Assembly: GCA_041738295.1 (NCBI GenBank) | Contig: JBGSQC010000176.1 | Coordinates: forward strand, 1-37,841 | Reading direction: 5' to 3' | DNA from: Zhengella sp041738295 | Lineage (GTDB): Bacteria > Pseudomonadota > Alphaproteobacteria > Rhizobiales > Rhizobiaceae | Length of the DNA stretch: 37,841 nt | Shown here: in pieces, positions 23,882 to 31,760 of the stretch | Position numbering within the stretch: position 1 is the first letter of the stretch | How the letters are laid out: each line of letters begins with the position of its first letter | Translations under genes and position numbers: made by a program | The notes under the pieces: generated by a model | The model's database searches: none | What the model was told of the DNA's origin: nothing | What the model saw: the letters and a program-made list of their open reading frames with translations, nothing else

Positions 23882-25321
23882 TCACCAGGCCGCTGCGGCA
23901 AGCAGCAGCACGCCACCAAAGGCAGCGAACATCTGGCTGCGCCAGTCGCTTATGATGAACACCACCGGGTCTTCGTGCATTTCGCCACGCCGCGCCAGAA
24001 CCCAGATGCGCAGGATGATGTAGAGCACGATCGGTGCCAGCGGCCAGATCAGCCAGGGCGCGTGGTACAGTTCCTTGACCGCTTCACTGTCGATGTAGAG
24101 CGCCAGAACCAGCGTTGCCGCGAAGGCCGAGCCGAGACCGGCCTGCGAAATCACCTCGTCATCCTCTGGTCGGTACCCGCGACCGGCAATCTTGGTGCCG
24201 TTTTCCAGGCCGCTGTCCTTCAGTTCGACATAACGCTTCACCAGCGCCAGCGACAGGAAGAAGAAGGTGGAGAATGCAAGCAGCCAGAACGAAACTTCGG
24301 TCCCGGTTGCGGCAGCGCCCGCCAGGATGCGCATCGTGTAGAGGCCGGCCAGCGTCAGCACGTCGATCAGCAGCATGCGCTTGAGCGACAGCGAATAGGC
24401 CGTGGTCGCCACCAGATAGCCGCCCAGCACCGCCCAGAATTCCCAGGTCAGCAGCGAGGCTGTCAAAACCGCGATGGTCAGCAGCACGCCGACGCTCGCC
24501 ACTCCAAACGGAAAGGACAGCAGACCGGCAGCAAACGGACGATTGCGTTTGGTCGGATGCTGGCGGTCGAGTGCCAGGTCAAAGAAATCATTGATGATGT
24601 AGATGGCCGACGCCGTGGCCGAAAAGGCGATGAAGGCCGCGATGCCGGCGGCGATCATCGTCACGTTGAAATATTCATGGCTCAGCACCACCGGCACGGC
24701 GATCAGCGTGTTCTTCAGCCACTGGTGGACGCGCAACATCTTGACCACGGTGCGCACCGTCGCGCGCGACGTCTCGATCAGCTCACCGCCATTCCTGGCC
24801 TGCCAGGCAGCCGCCGCCCGGTCCGGCGCAACCACGATGGATTTGCGCGCATGGTCGAAAATGGCAATGTCATCGCGTGAATTGCCGACATAGTCGTAGC
24901 CGGCCTCGCCGAAGCGCCCGTTGAGCAGGTCACGCTTGCGGTGCGAAGTCAGGTTCAGCCCGTTGTCGGTGGCGGCAACTTCGTTGAACAGGCCAAGATG
25001 GGCAGCAATGGCATCGGCGTGCGCCTTTGCGCTGCCTGTCGCCAGGATGATATGGCGGCCATCGGCCTTTGCCTGGCGAATGAGGTCCAGCACCGGTTCA
25101 CGGTAGGGCAGATGGGCAACATCCGGCATGGCGCGCGCCGCCACTTCCTGCTTGAGGCGCGCCTTGCCCCCAAGCCAGTACCAGACAGGCAGCATGAAGA
25201 GAAAGCCCGGGTTCCTGCGCAACAGCATGAACAGGCTTTCGTAGAAAAGATCGGTGGCAACCAGCGTGCCGTCGAGATCGACAGCAAGCGCTATACCGGT
25301 TCCAGAGTTCCTTGCGTCCAT
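23882..25321 (-). CDS. HAD phosphatase - UbiA prenyltransferase fusion (DPPR-synthase-like)
   Basis: The 479-residue protein has two domains. The N-terminal HAD hydrolase (about 10-185) has Asp15/Asp17 in VDLDGTL, ATGS near 94-97 and GNSRDD at 146-151. The C-terminal UbiA-type prenyltransferase (about 190-479) has the Mg-binding NDFFDLALD motif at 244-252, followed by RQHPTKRNRPFAAG. That motif strongly recalls Rv3806c, which makes decaprenylphosphoryl-5-phosphoribose. A second motif, YSLSLKRMLLIDVLTLAGLY, is also in place. The fused HAD domain could remove the 5-phosphate, giving polyprenylphosphoryl-ribose for the DprE1-like oxidase. The ATG at 25321 is chosen; an in-frame TTG at 25336 is possible. 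Confidence 0.87.
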   Translation of the reverse strand: MDARNSGTGIALAVDLDGTLVATDLFYESLFMLLRRNPGFLFMLPVWYWLGGKARLKQEVAARAMPDVAHLPYREPVLDLIRQAKADGRHIILATGSAKAHADAIAAHLGLFNEVAATDNGLNLTSHRKRDLLNGRFGEAGYDYVGNSRDDIAIFDHARKSIVVAPDRAAAAWQARNGGELIETSRATVRTVVKMLRVHQWLKNTLIAVPVVLSHEYFNVTMIAAGIAAFIAFSATASAIYIINDFFDLALDRQHPTKRNRPFAAGLLSFPFGVASVGVLLTIAVLTASLLTWEFWAVLGGYLVATTAYSLSLKRMLLIDVLTLAGLYTMRILAGAAATGTEVSFWLLAFSTFFFLSLALVKRYVELKDSGLENGTKIAGRGYRPEDDEVISQAGLGSAFAATLVLALYIDSEAVKELYHAPWLIWPLAPIVLYIILRIWVLARRGEMHEDPVVFIISDWRSQMFAAFGGVLLLAAAAW

Positions 25322-25454
25322 GGTCCACCATCCCAAAGTTCAGGATGATCCTACGGGAGGCAGGTTCAAGCAGCCCTAATACTGCGCTTGCGAATGGCGT
25401 TTTGCGTCCGGATTTTGCCCGGATGGTGAACAGGAAGTGAAAGCAATAACTAAA

Positions 25455-25478
25455 ATGCCGGACATTTCTGCCCGGCAT
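25455..25478 (-). terminator. Terminator after the small exported protein gene
   Basis: ATGCCGG (25455-25461) pairs with CCGGCAT (25472-25478) around a ten-base loop. On the minus strand the stem is followed by TTTTAGTTATT. It lies 30 bases past the stop of the leftward gene at 25509. Confidence 0.75.
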
Positions 25479-25508
25479 CCTGATCTGGTGTCGTGGATTG
25501 GAAGGCGC

Positions 25509-25772
25509 TTAGCGGATAACCGCCTTGCCAGCCTGGATTTCCACGTTTTCGTCGCCCTTCAGCGGAACGCGGTCGCCATTGGGCATGGTGACAAAGCAGC
25601 CCGACGGGCAAAACGACGTGCTTTCGCCCGCTGCCAGCGCCATTTCAGACTTCGCGCCGCTCTCGGTCACGACAATCACATGGGCTTCGGCATCCTTGTT
25701 GGAAATGCTGGCAGCAAGCGCCGGGGCGGCCACCATCATCTGCATCGCAAGGACAACAATCAGTTTCTTCAT
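25509..25772 (-). CDS. Small exported protein, function unknown
   Basis: From ATG 25772 (GAAAG just upstream) the product is 87 residues. It has a signal peptide of about 20 residues (MKKLIVVLAMQMMVAAPALA). The mature part of about 67 residues looks beta-rich, with HVIVVTESG, a Cys pair in SFCPSGCF, and NVEIQAGKAVIR at the end. A disulfide between the two close Cys is plausible. No family was recognised. It has its own terminator and lies between the HAD-UbiA gene and the mechanosensitive channel gene, with no clear link to either. A longer in-frame start at 25814 lacks signal-peptide logic. Confidence 0.75.
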   Translation of the reverse strand: MKKLIVVLAMQMMVAAPALAASISNKDAEAHVIVVTESGAKSEMALAAGESTSFCPSGCFVTMPNGDRVPLKGDENVEIQAGKAVIR

Positions 25773-25870
25773 CAGCTTTCGGCGCACTGGCGCCGCTCCG
25801 GTTGAAGGGGACACTCCCCCTTGTTCGATATCACCCTATCAGGTGAGCATGAACACAGGCTGAACGGGTT

Positions 25871-28390
25871 TCATTCCGGGTTTTCGCGCTTGCGCCTTGG
25901 CTTTACCGGAACTGGTTTGTCTTGCGCAGCAGAGGTTTCTTCCTGGTCCTTGGTGCCATCGGCCACCGGCGCTTCTTGCGCCGGGCGCACAGCCTGCACA
26001 AAGCGGCGCACATCGTCGGGCGAGCCGCTCTTGATGTGAAGGTCGGTCTGCGGGAACGGGATCTCGATCCCCTCCTCCTTCATGCGCTTGTATATCTCCA
26101 TGCGCAGTTCGGTCTGAACAATGGCCGAATTGAAGATGTCCGCCAGGAAGACGCGCAGTTCGAAATCCAGCGAGGAAGCGCCGAAATTGGTGAAGACCAC
26201 CTGCGGCTCGGGATTGCGCAGCACCAGCTTGTTGTTGCGCGCAATATCCATCAGGAAATCGCGGATCATCACCGGGTCACTGTCATAGGAAACACCGACC
26301 GCAATGTCGACGCGCCCAAGGCGGTTCTTGTGCGTCCAGTTGCCGACCGGCTGGTTGATCAGTTCGGAATTGGGCAGGATGATCGTCTGGCGCTGGAAGG
26401 TCTCGATCTCCGTGGCGCGCACGGAAATCTTCTTCACCAGCCCGACATGGGCCCCGGCCACGATCCAGTCGCCCTCCTTGAAGGGCCGCTCTGCCAGCAG
26501 GATGAGGCCGGACACGAAGTTCGACACGATGTTCTGCAGGCCGAAACCGATACCCAGAGAAAGCGCACCGGCAACAAGGGCCAGATTGGAAAGGTTGATA
26601 CCGGCCACCGAGATGCCAACCAGCACCGCAAGGCCGATACCGAGATAACCGACCGCCGTGCGGATGGAATTGCGCACGCCCGTATCGAACTTGCCGCGCT
26701 TCAGCACCGAATTGTCGAGCCAGCCCTGGAACCAGCGCGTTGCAAAACAGGCGATGAAGAAGACCGCGATGCCGGTCAGGATGCCGAACAGGGAAATGGA
26801 AACCGAGCCGATGCGGATTTCGGTCGCCGCCCGGTAGACCCAGTTCACGATGTCCTGAAGCTGGAAGCCCCATTGGAGCAGGATCAGCGAAAGGCCGATG
26901 GCAAGGATCAGCACATTGATGATGACCGAGAAGGCAATCGACATCTGGTCAAGCGTGGCATGGTCGAAACGGCCGGTTCGCTCCAGCCTTTGCCCGAGCG
27001 ATGTTTTCGCGAAAGCTTCTTCCTGGGAAAGCGCCTGCGAGGACAGATATCCCAGATACATGGTGACCAGAATACCGCCGGACAGGACGATCTGCTCCAG
27101 CACGAACCGGGCAAATCCCACATAGCCGAAAAGCGCGGCGCCAATCGGCACCAGACCGACCGCGAAAAGGCTGTAGCGGAACCATGTGGGCCAGGGCCTG
27201 GGGTTACCGTCTTCATCCGTGAACGGCTTCACCTTGCCCAGAAGGGCGATCAGGATACCCACCGCGATGGTGGAGACAATGGCCTTGAGGACAGAAACCG
27301 AAACCGGTGAATCCAGGATCTCGGAAACGTTGTTCAGCCAGAAATCCAGACCTGACACGGCAGCGATGCCGACTATCAGGGCGCGGATGCGCCGCGCAGG
27401 CTTTTCACCGATGGGTACAAGCGACCAGGCCGGGTTTCCCGGTGACAGGATGGCTGTTGCCAGCGCCCGGACAAACAGCACGATCAGGATCAGGCTGAAG
27501 AAACCATCAAACAGGTCAAGGATCGGCTCGCTGATGACCCTTGAAAGATCGAAGGTGGCAAGCGCTGTCAGGATGAAGACAACAATCGACAGGCTGGTGA
27601 CAAGGACAGACCAGATGGCTGTCGAAAGGCGCGCCAGATAGCTTGGATGCTCTTCCGCCGGATCACGCCAAGTCAGCCGGTAAAACAGCCGTCTCCCGAC
27701 AGAATAGAACAGCAGGATGATGGCCTGCGTGATGCCGGTGGCAATGGTGAGGGCACCATATTTGAAGCGTGCCGTGAAATTCCACCAGGACGTGACCCTG
27801 CGCTTGAACAGGCTGACTTCATTGGCAAATGCCGTTCTTGCTTCCGCCATGCTTTCCAGCGTGACGGGCGTGCGCGTATAGAGCGCGCGCGAAAACAGGT
27901 CACGGCGAATGTCATTGACCTTGCCCACAAGCTGATTGGCGGTAATCGAGCCGGTTTCCGCCTTGCCGATGAGTTCGTTGATCTCGGCCTTTTCACCCAG
28001 CAGGCGGTTGCGTTCGGCCGTTACCGCTTCCGGTTCGGCAGGCTGGCCGTCGGCTGGCGGCGCACCAAGCTGGTCAAGCCGGGTCGAAATTTCGGTCAGG
28101 CGCGGCTGGAAGGCAAGCGATGCGGCCAGCAGGTCACGTTCGGCCTGCTCGGCCTGGATGCGCACTTCCACGAGCTTGGCATCATCCGTGGCAATCTTGT
28201 CGACACCAGCGGCCAGACCATCAACACGAGTGACAATTTCGGTGATCTTGGCGGATTGGGACTGCGCCAGCGTGGCATTGGGTGCCTGCGCTTGCGCGGT
28301 GCCAAGACCAAGAACAAAAGCAAGGACCAGCAAGGCAACCAGCCTTGTCGGGATTGATGTCCAGCGCCGGCTCGCCATATTCGCACTCAT
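25871..28390 (-). CDS. DUF3772 / MscS-family mechanosensitive channel (MscK-like)
   Basis: The 839-residue protein has a signal peptide (about 1-35, ending TAQAQA), a periplasmic helical DUF3772-type region (about 40-200), many transmembrane segments (about 210-600), and an MscS channel domain with LVAGALSLGIGFGLQNIVSNF and the PNSELINQPVGNWT motif. A polar, Lys-rich tail ends the protein. It should act as an inner-membrane osmotic release valve. The ATG at 28390 overlaps the nitroreductase stop by four bases (ATGA), so the genes are coupled although functionally unrelated on present knowledge. An alternative start at 28378 is possible. Confidence 0.92.
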   Translation of the reverse strand: MSANMASRRWTSIPTRLVALLVLAFVLGLGTAQAQAPNATLAQSQSAKITEIVTRVDGLAAGVDKIATDDAKLVEVRIQAEQAERDLLAASLAFQPRLTEISTRLDQLGAPPADGQPAEPEAVTAERNRLLGEKAEINELIGKAETGSITANQLVGKVNDIRRDLFSRALYTRTPVTLESMAEARTAFANEVSLFKRRVTSWWNFTARFKYGALTIATGITQAIILLFYSVGRRLFYRLTWRDPAEEHPSYLARLSTAIWSVLVTSLSIVVFILTALATFDLSRVISEPILDLFDGFFSLILIVLFVRALATAILSPGNPAWSLVPIGEKPARRIRALIVGIAAVSGLDFWLNNVSEILDSPVSVSVLKAIVSTIAVGILIALLGKVKPFTDEDGNPRPWPTWFRYSLFAVGLVPIGAALFGYVGFARFVLEQIVLSGGILVTMYLGYLSSQALSQEEAFAKTSLGQRLERTGRFDHATLDQMSIAFSVIINVLILAIGLSLILLQWGFQLQDIVNWVYRAATEIRIGSVSISLFGILTGIAVFFIACFATRWFQGWLDNSVLKRGKFDTGVRNSIRTAVGYLGIGLAVLVGISVAGINLSNLALVAGALSLGIGFGLQNIVSNFVSGLILLAERPFKEGDWIVAGAHVGLVKKISVRATEIETFQRQTIILPNSELINQPVGNWTHKNRLGRVDIAVGVSYDSDPVMIRDFLMDIARNNKLVLRNPEPQVVFTNFGASSLDFELRVFLADIFNSAIVQTELRMEIYKRMKEEGIEIPFPQTDLHIKSGSPDDVRRFVQAVRPAQEAPVADGTKDQEETSAAQDKPVPVKPRRKRENPE

Positions 28391-29118
28391 TCCTTGGCGT
28401 CCTGCAAGCTGCCTCCGTCTGCAAACACAACCCACTCAGCCAGGGCAGCGCGCGATGTGCGCAGGCTGTTCTCGGGCTTGGTCTTGTCTTCATGGCCGAG
28501 AGCCATGCCGCACACCAGCACCTCGGTTTCCGCCATGCCGAGAAGCGGGCGGATCTGCCGGTGATAGGGGGCAAAGGCAGCTTGCGCACATGTGTGCAAG
28601 CCCCTGCCCCGCGCTGCAATCATGATGTTTTCCAGAAACATGCCGAAATCGAGCCAGGACCCCATCTCAAGACGGCGATCAATGGTGAACAGCAAGCCGA
28701 CCGGCGCGTCAAAGAAGGTGAAGTTGCGGTCATGCTGCTCGCGCATCTGGTCCACATCGCGCCGTCCGATCCCGAGCGCTCCGTAGAGCGCGAAACCCAC
28801 TTCACGCCGCCGGGACAGATAGGGCTCAAAGAACTGGTCGGGGTAGTATTTGTATTCGTCCCATTCGGCTTTTTCCGCGCGGATTCCGGAGTTCAGGATG
28901 GCATCCGATATCGCCTGCTTGGTCTTGCCCGTGGTCACATAAGCCTTCCACGGCTGCATGTTGGTGCCTGATGGCGCGCGAGCGGCAACCGACAGGATGT
29001 CGCGCACGGTGTCCATGTCCACCGGATCAGGGAGAAAGGCGCGCACCGACCGCCGGCTGGTGATCGCCTCGTCAACGATGGCCGTCACAGCGGTCTGCGG
29101 CGTTTCTGGCTTGGTCAT
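28387..29118 (-). CDS. Nitroreductase family FMN protein
   Basis: The 243-residue protein begins with the nitroreductase signature SRRSVRAFLPDPVD, then AARAPSGTNMQPWKAYV for FMN binding. A GMFLENIMIAARGRGLHTCAQ helix and GMALGHED near the C-terminus complete the FMN site. It should reduce nitro, quinone or related compounds with NAD(P)H, probably as a dimer. The substrate cannot be told. It lies 63 bases downstream of the acyl-CoA synthetase gene and overlaps the MscS-type gene by four bases. It could act on the product of the synthetase pathway, but nothing specific supports that. Confidence 0.9.
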   Translation of the reverse strand: MTKPETPQTAVTAIVDEAITSRRSVRAFLPDPVDMDTVRDILSVAARAPSGTNMQPWKAYVTTGKTKQAISDAILNSGIRAEKAEWDEYKYYPDQFFEPYLSRRREVGFALYGALGIGRRDVDQMREQHDRNFTFFDAPVGLLFTIDRRLEMGSWLDFGMFLENIMIAARGRGLHTCAQAAFAPYHRQIRPLLGMAETEVLVCGMALGHEDKTKPENSLRTSRAALAEWVVFADGGSLQDAKE

Positions 29119-29181
29119 GGACTGTCCGTCCCCGTTTCCTGATTCGTGGCCCTTCGGCTCATTGCTTGCAGGCTTCGCACA

Positions 29182-30723
29182 TCAGGGGCGCCTGACGCAA
29201 GAATCAGCGGCCAATCGTGCCTCCAGCTCATGGCGCTGGATCTTGCCGGTGGTCGAGCGCGGAATGTCGGTGAGCGCAATGAAGCGGATGTCGCGAGGGC
29301 GCTTGTAGGCCGACAGGCTGGCCCGGCAAAGCGCATCCACATCCGCCTCGCTAAGGCTTTCATCAACGCGCGCCACAAAGGCCAGCGGCACCTCGCCCCA
29401 GCGCTCATCCTTCTTGCGGATCACCACAGCATCGGCAATGCGCGGATCAGCCAGCAGCACGCGCTCGATTTCGGCGGGATAAATGTTCTCGCCGCCGGAC
29501 TTGATCATGTATTTGGCGCGATCGACGAAATCGATGGTGCCGTCCCCATTCGCCCGGAAAAGGTCGCCCATGCGGAACCAGCCGCCGGCAAAGTCGCGCG
29601 CATTGGTCTCGTCGGCCTTCCAGTAGCCCGAAAAGACGGTCGGTCCGCGAATGGCCAGTTCGCCCGGCTCGCCCTCGGCCACTTCCCTTCCATCGCTGTC
29701 GATGAGGCGCACCTGGCAGAGCGCGGAAATTCGCTTGGAGAGCGAATAATCCGTTGTGCCCGGCGCAATCAGATTGGCGGAAGCGGGCGGAAGGCCAGTC
29801 TCGGTGGAGCCGAAGGAATTGAGATAGGGGGCGCCCAGCAGCGCCGTCAGTTCCGCCAGTTGCTGGCGCGGCACGAGGTCCGCCATGGCACCGACACAGG
29901 CGATGCGCCGGATCACCGGCCTGTCCCGGCGCAGAACCTCGATCATCGGCTCGATGGCGCCGGGCATGGCGACCAGCCAGGACAGCGGGTAACGCACCGC
30001 CGCATCGATGATCGCATCTGCCTTCATGCCGTCAATGGCGATCACCGCCGCTCCCGAGATCAGCGTGCCGAACACCTGATCCATTGACGCCATGTGGAAC
30101 ATCGGCGCCCAGGCGGCAAAGCAGTCGCTCTCCTGCACGCCATTGTCGAGCCGCAGCGAACACATGCGGGCAATCTCGGCGCGATGGCTGATCAGCGCTC
30201 CTTTCGGCATGCCGGTCGTGCCGCTGGTGTAGAGGATGACCACGCCATCTTCCGGATGGGCGGCAGATACAGGGTCTAACGGCGCTGCATCGGCAAGCCG
30301 CTTCTCGAACCCGTTATCAAGGTCGAGAACGGCAGCCTTGCCGCAATCAATGGCCTTCAAGGCATCCCGGTGCCGCGCAGAGACCAGAACAAGCACCGGC
30401 TCGACCAAGGAGATGCAGTGCTGGAGTTCATCGCGCGCCAGCCGCCAGTTCTGGCAGGCAAGAATGGAGCCGGTGAGCGCTGCCGCCATTGCGGCAACCA
30501 CATACTCACCGCGGTTTTCCGACAGGATCGCCACGCGCTCGCTGGGCAGGACTCCATGGGCAGCAAAGATGGCACCCATCCGGCGCACGCGCTCATCCAG
30601 GTCGCGGTATGTGAAGCGACGGTCACCGTCTTCCAGCGCCAGATTGCCGTCATTGCGCAGCACCTGCTGGCGGAACAGGCCATAGAGGTCGGCCTCGCCG
30701 GCCATGCGCGTCAGGTCCGCCAT
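29182..30723 (-). CDS. AMP-binding acyl-CoA synthetase / ligase
   Basis: The 513-residue protein is an ANL-superfamily ligase. It has the P-loop ILYTSGTTGMPKGAL, the adenine site NSFGSTETG, GWFRMGDLFR with the ribose-binding Asp, the hinge FVDRAKYMIKSGGENIYP, and the C-terminal catalytic Lys in RSTTGKIQR. It should activate a carboxylic acid as an adenylate and pass it to CoA; the length is normal for the family. Substrate range is unknown, with medium- or long-chain or aromatic acids possible. ATG 30723 follows a GGGAGG site. It begins a leftward group with the nitroreductase and MscS-type genes. Confidence 0.9.
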   Translation of the reverse strand: MADLTRMAGEADLYGLFRQQVLRNDGNLALEDGDRRFTYRDLDERVRRMGAIFAAHGVLPSERVAILSENRGEYVVAAMAAALTGSILACQNWRLARDELQHCISLVEPVLVLVSARHRDALKAIDCGKAAVLDLDNGFEKRLADAAPLDPVSAAHPEDGVVILYTSGTTGMPKGALISHRAEIARMCSLRLDNGVQESDCFAAWAPMFHMASMDQVFGTLISGAAVIAIDGMKADAIIDAAVRYPLSWLVAMPGAIEPMIEVLRRDRPVIRRIACVGAMADLVPRQQLAELTALLGAPYLNSFGSTETGLPPASANLIAPGTTDYSLSKRISALCQVRLIDSDGREVAEGEPGELAIRGPTVFSGYWKADETNARDFAGGWFRMGDLFRANGDGTIDFVDRAKYMIKSGGENIYPAEIERVLLADPRIADAVVIRKKDERWGEVPLAFVARVDESLSEADVDALCRASLSAYKRPRDIRFIALTDIPRSTTGKIQRHELEARLAADSCVRRP

Positions 30724-30799
30724 GTGTGATCAGTCCTCCCGTGACCGGATCTGTCAGGAAGAGTTGCCTTGGGTCCGTCAAAAGGCAAGGGCGAAAGGC

Positions 30800-31531
30800 T
30801 CAGCGCTGCGCCGTCTCGTAGGCAGGTGCCTTGCCGTAAATGGTATCGCCATTGGCTTCCACCAGAAGGGAAAAATACTGCGCCGAAAGAAACTGCGTGC
30901 TGCGGTTGCCGCCGGGCATATTCAGTCCTGCTGCCTGACCTATGGAGGCTGCATAGTGATTGCAATTGAACGACAGCATCGCCCATTTCGGCGGGTTGGC
31001 CTTGTACTCAGTCACCTTGGCGAGCAGCCGCTGGTACTGGTCGGCGCTCAGCGACCGGCGGTACGCCGCCGACGGCATGACGGTGCAATCAAGGATCGAC
31101 GGGTTGACATCGGCTGGCAGCGCCACCGGCATCACGATGCCGGTATAGAGGCCCGCGATCGATCCCTTGGGATAGAGCCCGGTATAATGCCAGCTTGCCG
31201 GATTACCCGCCTCATCGAGCTTGCCATAGACAATGAACATGTGCCCGGTCGGGATGGCGGCGGAAGGCCGCAGGCGGAACTCGATGTAATAGGGATCGCC
31301 GGGGTTCATCCGGTCAGCCACCAGCGCATTCTTGCGCGTCACCTTCACATTGGACGAACAGGTGGAATGATGCGGCGCGGCATCGCTCAACATTTCCGTT
31401 TCGGCAAGCGGCGTCGCCAGCGAATTGGTCTGCGCAACCGGTTTGGTCACGTCTTCCGAAACGCAGCCCGCCAGCAGGCTTGCTGCAAGCAGTGCTGCAA
31501 CCGGGCGAATGCCTGCCGGGAGAAATTTCAT
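30800..31531 (-). CDS. Lipoprotein with possible papain/LRAT-like His-Cys pair, function unknown
   Basis: The 243-residue product has a lipobox (LLAGC, Cys23) and so should be anchored to a membrane facing the periplasm. The mature part has His97 in GHMFIVYGKL and Cys190/His192 in FNCNHYA. The order, a His on a strand followed by N-C-x-H on a helix, recalls permuted papain-like folds such as LRAT/NlpC-like and DUF4105-type proteins. I do not recognise the exact family. If the comparison holds, it could be a hydrolase or acyltransferase acting on envelope material. The ATG at 31531 follows AAGGATC; the frame runs on upstream without signal features. It lies between the ligase and the RND operon. 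Confidence 0.75.
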   Translation of the reverse strand: MKFLPAGIRPVAALLAASLLAGCVSEDVTKPVAQTNSLATPLAETEMLSDAAPHHSTCSSNVKVTRKNALVADRMNPGDPYYIEFRLRPSAAIPTGHMFIVYGKLDEAGNPASWHYTGLYPKGSIAGLYTGIVMPVALPADVNPSILDCTVMPSAAYRRSLSADQYQRLLAKVTEYKANPPKWAMLSFNCNHYAASIGQAAGLNMPGGNRSTQFLSAQYFSLLVEANGDTIYGKAPAYETAQR

Positions 31532-31706
31532 GAAAGCAGATCCTTTAAGGCCGGACGCGCCATGAGCTTCCCCGCCTTGGCGCTGATCCTCCATTAGCAA
31601 ATATGGACGTATGAAGCCAAGCATATCACGGCGGATTGATGACGCCACCATCGCCTTCCCAATCCGGAGTTGCGCCAAAGCCGCAGGGCCAAGGGCGCAA
31701 AGCAAA

Positions 31707-31733
31707 AGGGCGGCAGCTTTCGCTTGCCGCCCT
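31707..31733 (-). terminator. Terminator of the RND efflux operon
   Basis: AGGGCGGCA (31707-31715) pairs perfectly with TGCCGCCCT (31725-31733) around nine bases. On the minus strand the stem is followed by TTTTGCTTTGC. It lies 27 bases past the permease stop at 31761. Confidence 0.82.
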
Positions 31734-31760
31734 CTCCAGGCATCCCCTGCTCGGGAAGTC

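Noticed and set aside
25805..25822. AAGGGG...CCCCTT hairpin downstream of the MscS-type gene
   Set aside because: A short stem without a clear T-run on the minus strand; not strong enough to call a terminator.
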